From contig NC_133102.1 of the NCBI RefSeq assembly GCF_022965805.1, positions 8,750,885 through 8,814,884 of the forward strand: a stretch of DNA of 64,000 nt. Reading direction: 5' to 3'. The position numbers were made by a program, and so were the translations under genes. This document shows positions 7,779-19,495 of the stretch, piece after piece. Within the stretch, counting starts at the first letter, position 1, and each line of letters opens with the position of its first letter. A model generated the notes under the pieces. The model ran no database searches and was not told the origin of the DNA. It saw only the letters and a list, made by a program, of their open reading frames with translations. Source of the stretch: Primulina eburnea (Eukaryota; Streptophyta; Magnoliopsida; Lamiales; Gesneriaceae).

Positions 7779-8640
7779 TGTTGGGTTAAGAAACATGATC
7801 AATCTTGATTTTGATGATAACGAAACTTGCTACAGTATTTTAATATATTTATTTAAGTATAAATTTGCTAACTCAAGATGAAAGCTAAAATTCGAATTTA
7901 GCCAAACTGAAAATCTGACAAGTTTTAGTGTTTCAATATATATCTCAGTTCAGTGATGCAAATGACCAGTCTTCAAGATGAAGGAACAGAAAATATAATT
8001 TGGAATAAGTCGTATTTAAGTCAATTGAGTTAAATTGAATGTTATCTAGGCAAACCGATAAACAAAACCAAAATGATTGCACGAAAAACAACATCAGTTG
8101 AGGGAGTAGTTTCGGTATTTTGGTCAGCTTGATCAGCTTGCTAATCCAAATGAAATGTTTCAATATGCGTTATGAAGCTAAGACTATGATCTATAAATCA
8201 TATTCACATGTCAGAGTATGAATCAGAGTGTAAAATGCTGATGAATGACAATGAATATATGAGTTATGTGCAGACTGAAATCAGCATGGTTGATTTTAGC
8301 AGACTTCATCAGTTTGAGCAGATTCAGTTGAGCAAAACTAAATGAATATTTGATCAAACTAAATGACCAGTTGAGCAGGCTCATTGAGCAGACGAGCAAA
8401 ACTGAACTAAAAAATCAATAAATACATTATAATAAATTAAATCCTCACACACAATCTCTAACATATATACATGAGAGTTGAGTTTAAAGTTTAGTTGAGT
8501 GAGTCTTCACATAAAGACATTAAAATTGTGTTTGTAGTCATGATATAAGAGATATTAACATTATACAGATTGTGAAGACAACTGACCACACTGGGCCAAG
8601 AGAAGCTCTGCCCATGGGTAAAATCTTACTCTTGTGCAAG
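7779..8640 (+). repeat. Copia (SIRE-like) LTR remnant
   Basis: It begins TGTTGGGTTAAGAAACATGA, followed by a TTGATTTTGATGATAACGAAACTTG phrase of the kind found at the start of SIRE-type Copia LTRs. Many CAGTTGAGC/CAGATTGAGCAG-type phrases follow at 8260-8400. A related fragment lies on the other strand at 20090-20400. No coding part is seen and the right end is uncertain. The assignment is by phrase recognition only. Confidence 0.4.
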
Positions 8641-9245
8641 TAATTCTATGATATATCGAGAGTAACACTCCCGATATGTTTTTATACATAAGATTATATG
8701 AATTCGAAACAAAACATGTGAGTCCCATACATATAATTATATGAACATCATATATAACAAAACCACCAAAAAAAAAACTCTTAATATAGCTTAGCCTAAA
8801 CCCTCCTAGCTACCAAAGTTTTTGGTGAAAAGAATTTTAAATACTCAGTCAAATATGATAAAATATATTCATAGCCGGCCTGGAAATGCCACCAACTCAA
8901 TAGATATAATTGGACTTTCAATCGATATGGTTGTTTGTACTCCTTCATTATTAATTTTTTTAAAAACGAAAAATAAGAGAAGATAGATCATAATATCTAG
9001 ATAATATAAATTCGTGGAAATTTATATTTTTATCATAAAACTTACATGTTTTTTTATTTTTCATTATATTTTTTGGCCGATTTACAAACTTAAATAAATG
9101 GATTTTTTTTGTTTTTGGGCAAATTGCATATACGCTCCCATCTGGAAATCCAAAAATATATAACTTCAGTATAAATTAGTGATGGTTTTTGAAAAATTAG
9201 GTGTGAAAAAATGTGCCTCATTTTAAAAATATAGGATTTAATCAA
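8641..9245. other. AT-rich intergenic DNA
   Basis: There is no open frame of interest, RNA gene or inverted repeat that I can support. A-tracts and T-tracts dominate. Confidence 0.5.
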
Positions 9246-9248
9246 ACA

Positions 9249-9430
9249 GTAGGTCTCTTGTGAGACGATCTCACGAATCTTTATCTGTGAGACGTGTCAA
9301 CTTTAGTGATATTCACAATAAAAATTAATATTATTAGCATAAAAAGTAATACTTTTTCATAGATGACCCAAATAAGAGATCTGTCTTACAAAATACGACC
9401 CGTGAGACCGTCTCACAAAAGTTTTTGTCA
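9249..9430 (-). mobile_element. MITE family 1, copy 1
   Basis: This is a 170-190 bp non-coding repeat with termini of the form GTGAGACSGTCTCAC, each end itself nearly palindromic. The interior contains the fixed phrases AAAGTAATACTTTTT and GACCCAAATAAGAGATC. This copy runs in reverse relative to copies 2-5. Nine copies occur in this window. The superfamily is uncertain because no clear target duplication can be read. Confidence 0.8.
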
Positions 9431-10117
9431 TAATTAAAAAGGTTATAAATTTTATATAGGGGTTTATGTTTTTTTTTTAAATTTCATTACATGTTTAATA
9501 GTTGAGATCTATTTTTTACTTTTCATAATTCAAAATTTTATTTGGCTGCTATCCTTCATTTATTACTCTTAGTCTTTAAAAAATATTTTCTCATAACTTT
9601 GTTCATTGTAAAAATGAATTTTATAAAAAATCATATTACACGTCAAGTGTAGAAATACCCAAAAAACAAAAATGAGTCATACTAGTACTCATTTACACGT
9701 ATCATGACCAGTATACAATTCAACAATGATCTAAACATGATAATTTTTTAATTTTCAAATTAATTATTTTTTTCATATTTTTATCAGGACTAATTTTTTC
9801 ATATATATATGATTGAATTTAAAAATATAGATAAACATATGATTGAAGTATTTAAAAATAAAGGTTAATTTAGGAAAATAAAAAAAATACTTTAGCAATA
9901 ACATTATATAGTAATGTATAATTGTAATTTTAAATAGGGCTTTACCAAATCAATTAAAAATTAGTTAATATAAGAGTCTCAACTTAATTAAGCATAGAAA
10001 GATTATAGATTACACGTTCAAGGATATAATATATTTGAACATATATAATGAACTTAAGTGAAGTAAATTTTTAATAGGTATTCAAGATACATGTATTAGT
10101 TTCTTCACATATTGTTG
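9431..10117. other. AT-rich intergenic DNA
   Basis: No coding sequence or RNA gene is seen. The stretch is strongly AT-rich with homopolymer runs and separates two MITE copies. Confidence 0.5.
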
Positions 10118-10305
10118 GTGCAAAAACTTGTGTGAGACGGTCTCACGGGTCGTATTTATGAGACGGATCTTTTATTTGGGTCACCCATGAAAAAGTATTA
10201 CTCTTTATGCTAAGAGTATTACTTTTTATTGTGAATATGGGTAGGTTCGACCCGTCTCACAGATTATGATCCGTGAGACGGTCTCACATGAGACTCACTC
10301 TATTG
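10118..10305 (+). mobile_element. MITE family 1, copy 2
   Basis: A well-preserved copy. It starts CAAAAACTTGTGTGAGACGG and ends with CGTGAGACGGTCTCACATGAG, with the interior phrases in the expected order. An internal TGAGACGG repeat follows the left end. Confidence 0.85.
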
Positions 10306-10474
10306 TTGGAACACACGTAGTTTTGCTAATGTGATAGTAAAGTAAAACAAACAAGTGAAAAACTAAGCAAACATACACTCAGAGATCTTTAAAATTAGTA
10401 GACTTTGGAAGAATTCTGAATATATCATTAAATAGTCACATACACTTGTCAGACTATGTAATAATTTCGGGACA

Positions 10475-10668
10475 AAAACTTGTGTGAAACAGTATCACGG
10501 ATCGTATTTTGTGAGACATATCTCTTATTTAGGTCATCCATAAAAAAATATTACTTTTTAGTTTTTATGCTAAGAGTATTATTACTTTTTATTGTGAGTA
10601 CCGATAGGATTGACTCGTCTCAAAGATAAAGATTCGTGAGACCATCTCACAAGAAAACTACTCTAATT
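10475..10668 (+). mobile_element. MITE family 1, copy 3
   Basis: Same family and orientation as copy 2 and only about 170 bases from it. The left palindrome is mutated (GTGAAACAGTATCAC), and an extra AGTTTTTATGC phrase duplicates part of the interior. Confidence 0.8.
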
Positions 10669-10882
10669 TCAGATAATATTTCCATTTTAGCCTTTGAACG
10701 TTGCAAATTATCTAAATAAGTAAAATTGAGACTCAAATTTACTCCCACATATACTCTACAAGCAACACTTTATCTGACGTTATTCCCTAAGTTCAAGATG
10801 TTTTGCCGAAAGTTTCCAGTACATGCTATAACACAAATTTGGGATTTTTAACAGTTTACAGCATAATTTGTAAAATGTTAAT
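10669..10882. other. Intergenic flank of the chromovirus LTR
   Basis: AT-rich DNA without recognisable features. Its last five bases (10878-10882, TTAAT) would be the target duplication if the LTR ends at 10883. Confidence 0.4.
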
Positions 10883-12683
10883 TGTGAGGACCGGACGCTA
10901 ATCATAATCATAATCGCCATTGGGACTAATTAATCAATTATAAAACAGGGTCTAAATTTTTTTATTTTTTTTTTAAATGCGGGACGTAATGACAACAATC
11001 TAGTATACAACTCAGTATATAATAACATACAAGTCCTGTACCGTCTACAAATCAATACAAACTAAGGTTCAACAACTACTATCAAGTGTTCAAACCCTAT
11101 ATACAATCCAAGTCCGTAGGCTCCACTCTATCACGATCTCTCCTCATCTCCTGGACCCTGATCCTGTCCCACCTGTTGTCAAGTACACATACAAACAAGA
11201 CAACAGCCGGATAACTCCGGTGAGAATAAATCCCAGTATAAATCACGAACATGCAATCATATAATTAATATAAAAGCATGAAACATATGACAGTAATACA
11301 TCTCAAAATCAGAAATGTAATCAATATCAAACTGTCGACAATGCTCATGACTCCACGACTCAGACTAGACTCAATCCTAGCATAGGGATCCCGATGTCCA
11401 GATGTGGTATTCCTATATCGACCAACAGTAATAGAAAAGACTCCAGTTCTATCCAAGTCGATATAACCAACATCCAGTGTCCTGACAAATCCGTCATAGA
11501 CTGTGGTCTATCGCCAATACACTATCTTGTGACATCGTGCAATGTACCCGTGGTTGCCTGCCACTATCAGGTACTTCTGTCACAATATTACTCGTCTAAT
11601 GCGTGTTCATATAAATCCATAGAACAAGCATTTAATCAAATCATTAAACACAATGATAAACAATTAATAAGTATGTGATTTAGGGAAACTCAAGTACATC
11701 CTACTTGAGTCGATGTCCCAATACCACATTGACTTATACCTTTCTTTCGTCGGTTTCTGGCTCAGTCGAAGTCCTGAATTCACAGTCTGTCTGGCAATGG
11801 CAATATCAATAATCTCATGTCAATATACCTTTCAAATTAATGACAATCTGATCAATCTGGATTTAATTCAAAATCAACGACATAACGGTACAATTTCAAT
11901 ATCTCCGTCAATACAATAGCCTCAAATCACAGTTACAATCCATAACCCATATCCAATACAATCCGTACTCTAATCACAATTCAAATCTGTCTGGTATAAA
12001 TCAATATACCCTAAAAATTCATAACAATTCCATAATCAGTCCGTTTCTCAATCTGACTTTGATTCTACGATGTCTAACATGTCAAGAGCATCATATATGA
12101 ATTCCATTAAATTCTGACAATAGCATAATTTCAAAACATGTCAAAACGTAGTAAAACTTACGTCTAGTTGTAGCCTACATTGCTAGGAACTCGGTACCGA
12201 AGTCGGAATCGAAATCAGACGGACGGATTTCTCACAAAAGGCGTAAGGATTTTCACGATACTTTCTCGATTCCTTCTTTCTGAATTCTGAGGAATGAATT
12301 TGTTCTATACTTACATATATATATCCAACTTGCATGTGTAAGATACGTGTCTATTTTTCAACCCTTTTAGGCGGCGCTCGGGCGGTGCTAAACTACCGCT
12401 CGAGCGCGGCATGTTCTGTTCGAGTGCTCTTCTTATCACCCACTGGCGCTCGGGCGGTCAAAAACTACCGCCCGGGCGCCACTTCTTCTGCCCGTAACAT
12501 ACATTTGCTGAACATTGGCGCTCGGGCGGTCAATAATCACCGCTCGGGCGCCAATGATTCTGTCCACAAGTTGTGTAATTCATATGCTTGGCCAAATCTG
12601 GTCTCGTAATAGCCCGTCTATAATTATATCAATTGAAATTCAATAATTTTTACTTAACATAATATAAAATCTAGGGCATTACA
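10883..12683 (-). mobile_element. 3' LTR of a Tekay/Del-type chromovirus
   Basis: Read on the minus strand, the LTR starts TGTAATGCCCTAGATTTTA at 12683, immediately after a purine-rich tract, and probably ends GGTCCTCACA at 10883, giving TG...CA ends and about 1.8 kb. ORFs at 11265-11919 lie inside it and are not convincing. It contains the 72 bp-period hairpin array at 12373-12552. The left end is inferred from the terminal CACA and may be off by a few bases. Confidence 0.7.
12373..12552 (-). repeat. Hairpin array A: three 36 bp palindromes at a 72 bp period
   Basis: Three GC-rich inverted repeats start at 12373, 12445 and 12517, exactly 72 bases apart. Each has a 14-base arm GGCGCTCGGGCGGT, an 8-base AT-rich loop and a matching arm ACCGCCCGGGCGCC (arms 12445-12458 and 12467-12480 in the middle copy). 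Spacers are 36 bases and differ, but share a TTCTG core. The array lies within the chromovirus LTR. Confidence 0.9.
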
Positions 12684-12695
12684 TTTCTCCCCCTC
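12684..12695 (-). promoter_or_regulatory. Polypurine tract of the chromovirus
   Basis: The minus strand reads GAGGGGGAGAAA directly before the LTR start TGTAATG. This is the expected position and composition for the plus-strand primer of an LTR retrotransposon, and it fixes the LTR boundary. Confidence 0.85.
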
Positions 12696-12778
12696 TAAAA
12701 TACGATTTCGTCCTCGAAATCACCAGCAATCAATCGTATTAACAAGGAGTATATACAAAACTATATAAGAAATTTACA

Positions 12779-13800
12779 TCAGTGAAACAATGCTGGGAAT
12801 TCCTGTCTCATGTCAGATTCAGTCTCCCAAGTAGCTTCTTCCACGCCATGACGAGTCCATTGAACTTTCACAAACGGAATTGTTTTTGTTCTGAGCTGTT
12901 TTTCTTTACGATCGATAATCCGAATCGGTTTCTCGACATAACTCAATGTCTCGTCCAGCTCGATCTCGTCTGGTTGAATAACATGTGAATCATCAGGGAG
13001 ATATTTCCGCAGCATCGATACATGAAAAACATCATGTATTCCAGATAATGAAGGCGGCAAGGCAAGTCGATAGGCACGGTCTCCTATCTTTTCAAGAATT
13101 TCATAGGGACCGACGTATCGTGGAGACAACTTTCCTTTCTTTCCAAATCGGACAACACCCTTGAAAGGAGAAATTTTCAGGAACACTCGGTCTCCTGCTT
13201 CAAATACCAACGGTCTACATCGAAGGTTGGCATATTTGGCTTGTCTGTCCTGGGCTGCCTTCATTTTTTTCTGAATGAGTTTCACCTTTTCAGTCATATC
13301 TCTGATCATATCAGGTCCAGTCTCAGGAACTTCAGAGATATCATCCCAATAAAGAGGGGATCGACACTTCTTTCCGTACAATGCCTCGAAAGGAGCCATC
13401 TCAATACTCGTTTGATAGCTATTATTGTACGAGAATTCACAAAGAGGCAATGCATCCTGCCAGTTGGTGCTAAGATCAAGCACTATAGCTCTCAACATAT
13501 CTTCTAATGTCTGAATCATCCGTTCTGACTGTCCGTCAGTCTGTGGATGATATGCGGTACTCAAATGTAACTTCGTACCGAGAGCTTGCTACAAACTCTG
13601 CCAAAAGTGCGAGGTAAACCGAGGATCACGGTCTGAAACAATCGACTTTGGCACTCCGTGCAGTCTCACCACTTCTCGAACATAAATATCGGCCATCTGA
13701 TCGTATCTATAGGTCATTTTGTAGGGAATAAAGCATGCTGATTTGGTCAATCGATCAATCACGGCCCAAATCACATCACAACCTCGGGAGGATCTCGGTA
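12779..13800 (-). pseudogene. Chromovirus integrase C-terminal part with chromodomain, truncated
   Basis: One frame runs from 13800 to 12779 with a single in-frame TAG near 13589. It covers the end of the integrase core (LHGVPKSIVSDRDPRFTSHFW with the second catalytic Asp; STAYHPQTDGQSERMIQ with the catalytic Glu) and the GPYEILEKIGDRAYRLALP region. A C-terminal chromodomain follows (FVKVQWTRHGVEEATWE). Chromovirus integrases join element DNA to chromatin, guided by this domain. Everything upstream, including the first catalytic Asp, RT, protease and gag, is missing because the element is cut at about 13800 by rearranged AT-rich sequence. It cannot be functional. Confidence 0.88.
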
Positions 13801-13925
13801 ATTGCGTTAATAAAATAAGGTTTAATAAAATAAGGTTTAACATAATAAAATAAGGTTTAACATAAGGTTCAATATTTTTTACTTGACATAATATAAAATC
13901 CAGGGCATTACATTAATAAAATAAG
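13801..13925. other. Filler-like patch with an LTR-end copy and AATAAAATAAGG repeats
   Basis: TAATAAAATAAGGTTTAA occurs about four times here. Between copies, at about 13867-13912, lies a segment nearly identical to the chromovirus LTR start at 12640-12683 (TTCAATATTTTTTACTTGAC, then ATAATATAAAATCCAGGGCA). This patchwork sits exactly where the integrase frame is broken and where the next inverted-repeat element begins. Confidence 0.6.
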
Positions 13926-16232
13926 GTTTAAAAAAAAAGATTTAGCAAATTAATGTGTCACGCCTCTTCAAGAGGCGTGACTTTCAAATTTTTTTTTTAA
14001 AAAAACACAAGTATATGACATGACTTGCTGGGCTTTTGAATTAAATTTTTTAAAAAAAAAAAAGCAAGTCACGCCATCTCCAATGGCGAGACTTGCTTAA
14101 TTTTAATTTTTTTTTTTAAAGTAAGTCACGCCTATTTAATAGACGTGACTTGCTGAATTTTTTTAAAATAATTTTTGGACGCTTGTGGTAAAGACCTCTG
14201 TCATGTGAAAGACTGACAACCCCTACGCTCAATAATACATGCATCTTTCTTTTCTTTTACAAAGAAGACGATAAAAAATTTTGAACTAAAATTTGCCTAA
14301 AGTGATGTGATGTATCACTGATCAATACTAACATGGTATGTTTTTTATTTGAAAATTTGCTTATATATGTTTGTCCTCATTTCAAATGTATTATTCTTAT
14401 GCTTTTATCATTCTTCATTTCTCTGCATTTAAATGTATCGTTATTGTTCATTCCTGTGAATTTTCGTTCGATGTTTGATCAAGTAATTGCAGCACATGAG
14501 GTCTGTATGTTTTAAATTAAGTTTATCCTTCAATGTTTGATTAAAATCGTTAATTTAGTTATTTGTGGTTATATATTTGCAGATAAAAATTTGATTTTGA
14601 ATTTCTATTTGAGGTAAGTGTTGATATAAATTAATTTACTTGACTATTCAAATATAAATTATGAATTTATCATAATCTTACGATTTGAGTTTATGATTAA
14701 AATGATTAATTATGTTTATATGTATTATTAGTTATTCTTATTATTTTATATTATGTAAATGATAATAACAATACTTATTGTTGTTGGTTTATATAGGTAG
14801 TATATAAAAAAAATTAGTATAACGATTAATTTATTTTACAACAATAATATAAATGTTTTTATTATAAATATAATTAATTTTGTTTTTAACTACTCAAATA
14901 AAAATAAATATTACAATTAATAGTATCAAAACTTGTTATTATCAATTGTAATTCTTATTGTTTTTGTTTTATTTAAGTATGTAATTAAAAAAATAAATAT
15001 TACAGTTGATTGATTTTTCACAAATAATATAAAATATATTTTTATAAATTATTTTTTGTTATTAATTTATTAAATAAAAATAATTAGTATGATTTTATTA
15101 TTAAATTTATTCGTATTTAAGTAGGACCGTTAATTTATTTTACATAACTAATATAAAATTTATTATTATAAAAAAAATTATTTAAAAAATATACATATAA
15201 ATGGTTTTACTATACAAGAGGCTGGTACTCAGTTGACACAATTCATGAAAGTTTGGATTGTTCACTGAATGCACATCGTATTGGATCGGATCATGGGCTG
15301 ACAACCGTATGAAATATGCATCTCCGGGATGATAACCGTAATCGATTTGTTGAGGCTCGATAGGAGATGAAACGTCGAGTGATAGAATCATACAATGTCT
15401 CATAATCATATGTCATGCTAAAATTTTCAACCAATTCACTGTTAACGATCAGATTATGACGATTTTCTCACGCATCCACCATTGGTCAATGATGTTTTAC
15501 CCAATCATAATTTTTGCACATCCGCCTTGAGCATTTATGAAACTGATCTCCATCAAGTGCTGATATGGGAATGTTTTGTGAGTCTGTGACATTCCAAATT
15601 GTCGAAAAACTCGGTTTGGACGATGCATCTCGAATAAGGCTCAGAACGATTTTCAAATTTCTTTACAAAAATTAGTAATAACTAAAAAAATCACTTAATA
15701 ATTAAAATTGAAAAAAAATTAAATAACATGACAAAATTAGTCTAACATTAATAATAATTTCATTTATAACTTTAATATTTAACATAATAATTTATGTTAG
15801 TATACATACCTTTAATATAAGTTGAAACTAAAATGAACATGCAAAAAAAAAAAATAATAAAAATTTATAGGAAGTGAAAAAATAAATTCAAATATTTACG
15901 AGAACTTACCGATGAAAAATATGAAAGGGTGAATGAAGTGAGACAATCAAGTCTTCAATTTATAGAGAAAAATTTATAATATTATAATGAATTCGAAATT
16001 GTTAAAGTTATGTTGTTGCAGCTTTTAACACATGTGCGGAAGCGTGCAACTCTGAAATAATTTAAGCATGTCACTTGTACTATTATTTTTTTTAAAAAGG
16101 TAAAAGCAAGTCACGCCTACTAAATTGACATGACTTATTTTTTAAAAAAATTTATAAAATAATTTTGAAAGTCACGCCTCTTCGAGAGGCGTGACACATT
16201 AGTTTGTTAAATTTTTTTTTTATCTTATTTTA
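13914..16232. mobile_element. 2.3 kb inverted-repeat DNA transposon with GTCACGCC hairpins
   Basis: The ends are inverted copies of each other over about 65 bases: TTAATAAAATAAG, an A-tract, then AATGTGTCACGCC at the left (13914-13981), with the complement at 16171-16232. Each end carries a palindrome with arms GTCACGCCTCT/AGAGGCGTGAC (13957-13981 and 16171-16195). Related hairpins lie subterminally at 14062-14098, 14123-14151 and 16106-16136. No clear target duplication is visible, so the superfamily is open. The interior is AT-rich with one coding-like remnant. Confidence 0.65.
15182..15660 (-). pseudogene. Coding-like remnant inside the 2.3 kb element, unrecognised
   Basis: This block has a base composition unlike the very AT-rich DNA around it. 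One frame is open for 75 codons (15182-15409), with SPIEPQQIDYGYHPGDAYFI in the middle, and neighbouring frames continue coding-like text up to 15660 with several stops. It may be the remains of the element's own protein or of captured host sequence. I do not recognise the family and give no function. Confidence 0.35.
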
Positions 16233-17518
16233 TTAAGCTTTTACAAATTGTGTTGTAAACGGTTAAAAAGTCCCACAAATTTCTTTCTTTCCTGATTTTT
16301 TTTAAAATAAATGCGAATATAAATTGAATTTTGTGATTCAAATAAAGATTTGTTATTACAGTCTCTACATTGATCTCTTGATTCTCCTATTCGATAGCAA
16401 TTTCTAGATGAATTTGGATTTCTTTATCCGATGGTTTAACACCGTAATATCAAATTAAACTCTAAAATTTGAAGAAATATGCGATTAACGTCTTGAATCA
16501 TGCCTTGAACTTCATTGATCTTTAATTCAAATTTGAAGAAGAACACGATGAAAGTCTGGAACTTCGCTAATCATCTTGGATTTGAATAAATTTGAAGAAA
16601 ACGCGATGAACGTTTTGAATCACGCCTTGAAATTCACTAATCTTCTTAAATTATTGAAATCTTTCGATAATTTGTAAGAAACCTTTTCAATTTAGAAGAC
16701 AAGTAGGCGGGTTGGTCTGAGTAGAGAAAAATAAAAAAAAAATTGCCCTTGTGTGATTCCTGTTGAAGCATAAACTCGGAGGTGGATGCAGGGCGGACGA
16801 TTTTAAAGCAGACTCCCCATTCATTAGATAGAGAAGATCACCAAGATTGCGTGATCCGCTGCCGAACTTATTCCAATTCCAAGAGCTCGGATCGAATCGA
16901 CGATCTAATGGGTTATGGGATGCTTTACAAGTCTTATGCATATCTTGAGATGTAATAATTATCTATATAAAGAGAGTCATGGATACATAGTGTTTGGATT
17001 GTTGTATGATGTAAAATATATTTTGGAACTTCTGTTGATAGAAAGATGGACTTTTTTTTTTCTTTTTTTTTTTATTACATTCTGGAAAATCAGAAGTTTT
17101 GGATTTGAAGGAGAATTGAAGGGTTAAGGTGCATGAAATTGGGAAGGATTGAAATTGTAAGACAAAATCGATGACTCAATTTAAACTCTTCATCTTCATG
17201 CCTAAATTTACTTCAAAATTCATGGATGAAACCTCTCCATATCCTCCTCATTATTTATTTATTTTTGTTGACTATTAGCAATATCCTTACTTGATGACCA
17301 GCATCCAATTAACATCATAATTTTTTCTTTTGGGTTTAAATCCAAATAAAATAAAAATAATTAGACCCCTTAGTTAATAGTAAGGGTGATCAATTCTTGA
17401 AATTTTCAAATTTCAATATATAAATTATAGGCAAAAACATATGTATAAATAACCAATTTTATATTATATCAAAATATCTATAATCTAATCAAGTAATAAT
17501 GCTATATATATAAATGTT
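16233..17518. other. Intergenic DNA
   Basis: Repeated phrases of the type TTGAATCA(T/C)GCCTTGAACTTCA, each linked to GAAGAAxACGCGATGAACGT, occur about three times at 16480-16640, suggesting a small decayed tandem repeat. ORFs at 16687-17127 have low-complexity translations and I do not accept them. A T-rich tract lies near 17050. Confidence 0.4.
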
Positions 17519-17520
17519 GT

Positions 17521-17522
17521 GG

Positions 17523-17599
<77 letters not shown>
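17521..17599. repeat. (AT)n microsatellite
   Basis: A near-pure AT dinucleotide run of about 80 bases. It is flanked on both sides by the same phrase, ATATAAATGTTGTGGT, so a short unit was duplicated around the expansion. Confidence 0.95.
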
Positions 17600-17602
<3 letters not shown>

Positions 17603-18453
17603 GTTGTGGTATAAAAATTTGTTTTACTGAAAGAAAAACAATCTCATTTGACGAGTGATTTCCCCATTGCAACCTCTTTTTCTGATAAGCATGAGAATGA
17701 AATCGAGACTAATTAAGACTGATCAGTTTTGGAGATGACATAATCCAACATATTTTTTTCATCGTTGCAACATATTTCCGCAATATTATATTACATTTTG
17801 GAGAATGAATATTCATGTACCAAACTTGCAATTTTAAGAATGTGTTACGATGATAATGTTATATTACATTTTGTTTTCGGTCAATTCAGATTGTATGAGG
17901 GTCCGCGGCTCCGCGCCAACAAATTTAAGTGAATTAAGTTGAAATATTCTCAACTCATTTAAAGACGAACCTCCACGGACCAGCCCGTACCGGTCACGAG
18001 TGTAGTTTGGTCAACTTGAAGTGGAACATGTGTGTATATATATATATAATTTAATTTTTATTACTAATTTACTTTAAAAGCGTAAAATCAAGGATTAAAA
18101 ATTTAATTAAGATTTTTTTATAAATTTTTATTTATTAAATAATCAAAATCAATTAATTATATATATATAATTTAATTTTTAATGTGTTCACCTATAATCT
18201 TCCTCGGGTTGGGCTGGGTCTTGGCGCAACAACCCAATCACATAAGTTGGCCCATTTGACAGCTCTTGGTTCTTGATCTAAAAAGTTTTTAATGGGTCGT
18301 AGTAATGAAAAAAACAGATTTTTTTTGTCTATATTATTTGGATTCAAAGCCAAATAATTTTTTTTCTTCTAATAACAGTAATCTGTTATGTAGAATATTG
18401 AAACGCATTATTCACCCTCTAGGCTCTGGCTGCAAAGGACCAAAATTTATTTG
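17600..18453. other. Intergenic DNA
   Basis: No gene is supported. A TATATATATAATTTAATTTTTA phrase occurs twice (about 18038 and 18162), marking a local duplication. The short GC-rich stretches near 17900-18000 and 18200 do not form an ORF. Confidence 0.4.
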
Positions 18454-18640
18454 GCAAAAACTTATCTGAGATGATCTCACGGGTCGTATTTGTGCGATAG
18501 ATCTCTTATTTTACGCATCGATGAAAAAATATTACTTTTTATGCTAAGAGTATTATTTTTTATTGTAAATATCGGTAGAGTTGACTCGTTTCATAGATAA
18601 ATGTGCGACCGTCTCACAAGAGACCTACTCAAAATTAATT
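18454..18640 (+). mobile_element. MITE family 1, copy 4
   Basis: Same family. The left palindrome is diverged (CTGAGATGATCTCAC) and the right end reads CGACCGTCTCACAAGAGACC. The ATTACTTTTTATGCTAAGAG phrase is intact. Confidence 0.8.
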
Positions 18641-18654
18641 GATGAAGCATATAC

Positions 18655-19495
18655 AAACAAATTATCATTATTTCAATAATAAGCATGCTGAATTCAATAC
18701 AAACAAAATACGAACATATGACTGAAAAATCATCTCGTTTTTCCATGGTCTACTGATCAATCCCCTTATATGTTACTCCTCTAAGGAGTGATGCCAAATA
18801 AACAGTTATCATATCCCACAGCAACAGGGTCATATCAAATCAAACATCGTAATTTCATTTATCATTTTTAACTCGAATCATTACAGTGTATTTCAAATAA
18901 TTCTAATATGCTTCAAATATCATAGCTAATATAAAATAACAAAGGGATTTCAAAGAGATCATATCAAATAGAAACAGATATACCATGTCGATTGAATTTT
19001 TGAAATCATATGTAATTTAATTTTTATATATACAAAAAAAAAACTTTAAGCCCGCTCAAAAAGAATATAAGTGTGCAAACTTAATACAAAAGCCCACTTA
19101 CCGTGTATAAATCTTTAAGACTGGGAGAAGGAAGGCTACTTGAGTTGAGACCGAACTTTGATCGAGACTGTTAGAAGGAAGGCTGCTCGATTATTGCTTC
19201 GAAAATAGCTGCTGCAAAACTTCAAATTTGGACAGGTATTGGTTCAGAAATCACATCAACTTGGAGTAGTTTGTGGTGTGATTTCTGAATGCCTTATGCT
19301 CATCTATAGGCATGGCTGTGGTTTACAAGTTGGCTGGCTTTAATGGCCATCATTGTCTTTCAATGTGGTCAAATGACCATAATTCTACCATTTGCAAATA
19401 TGGTCAAAATGCCGATTAAATGGCTTGGTTTTAATGGTCATTATTGTCCTTCAATGTGGTTAAATGACCATAATTCTAGTGGCTGTTACAACTTA
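18655..19495 (-). repeat. LTR fragment of chromovirus type
   Basis: It contains the block TGATCAATCCCCTTATATGT, then CTCCTCTAAGGAGTGATGCC (about 18754-18795), and AAGCCCACTTACCG. Both are shared with the LTRs at 30770 and 61661. Near the right end, a phrase of about 50 bases (TTAATGGCCATCATTGTC...) is duplicated at 19338 and 19430. The element has no coding part and is abutted by a CACTA terminus at 19496. Confidence 0.5.

Noticed and set aside
11265..11919. Small ORFs on both strands
   Set aside because: They lie inside the chromovirus LTR and have no family resemblance.
12373..12552. CRISPR array (36 bp repeats, 36 bp spacers)
   Set aside because: The plant context has no cas genes, the spacers are related to each other, and the unit sits inside a retrotransposon LTR. 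The equal repeat and spacer lengths reflect a 72 bp tandem unit.
16687..17127. Two ORFs of 70-84 codons
   Set aside because: Their content is low-complexity or T-tract derived, with no domain, no splice partners and no neighbours of a related kind.
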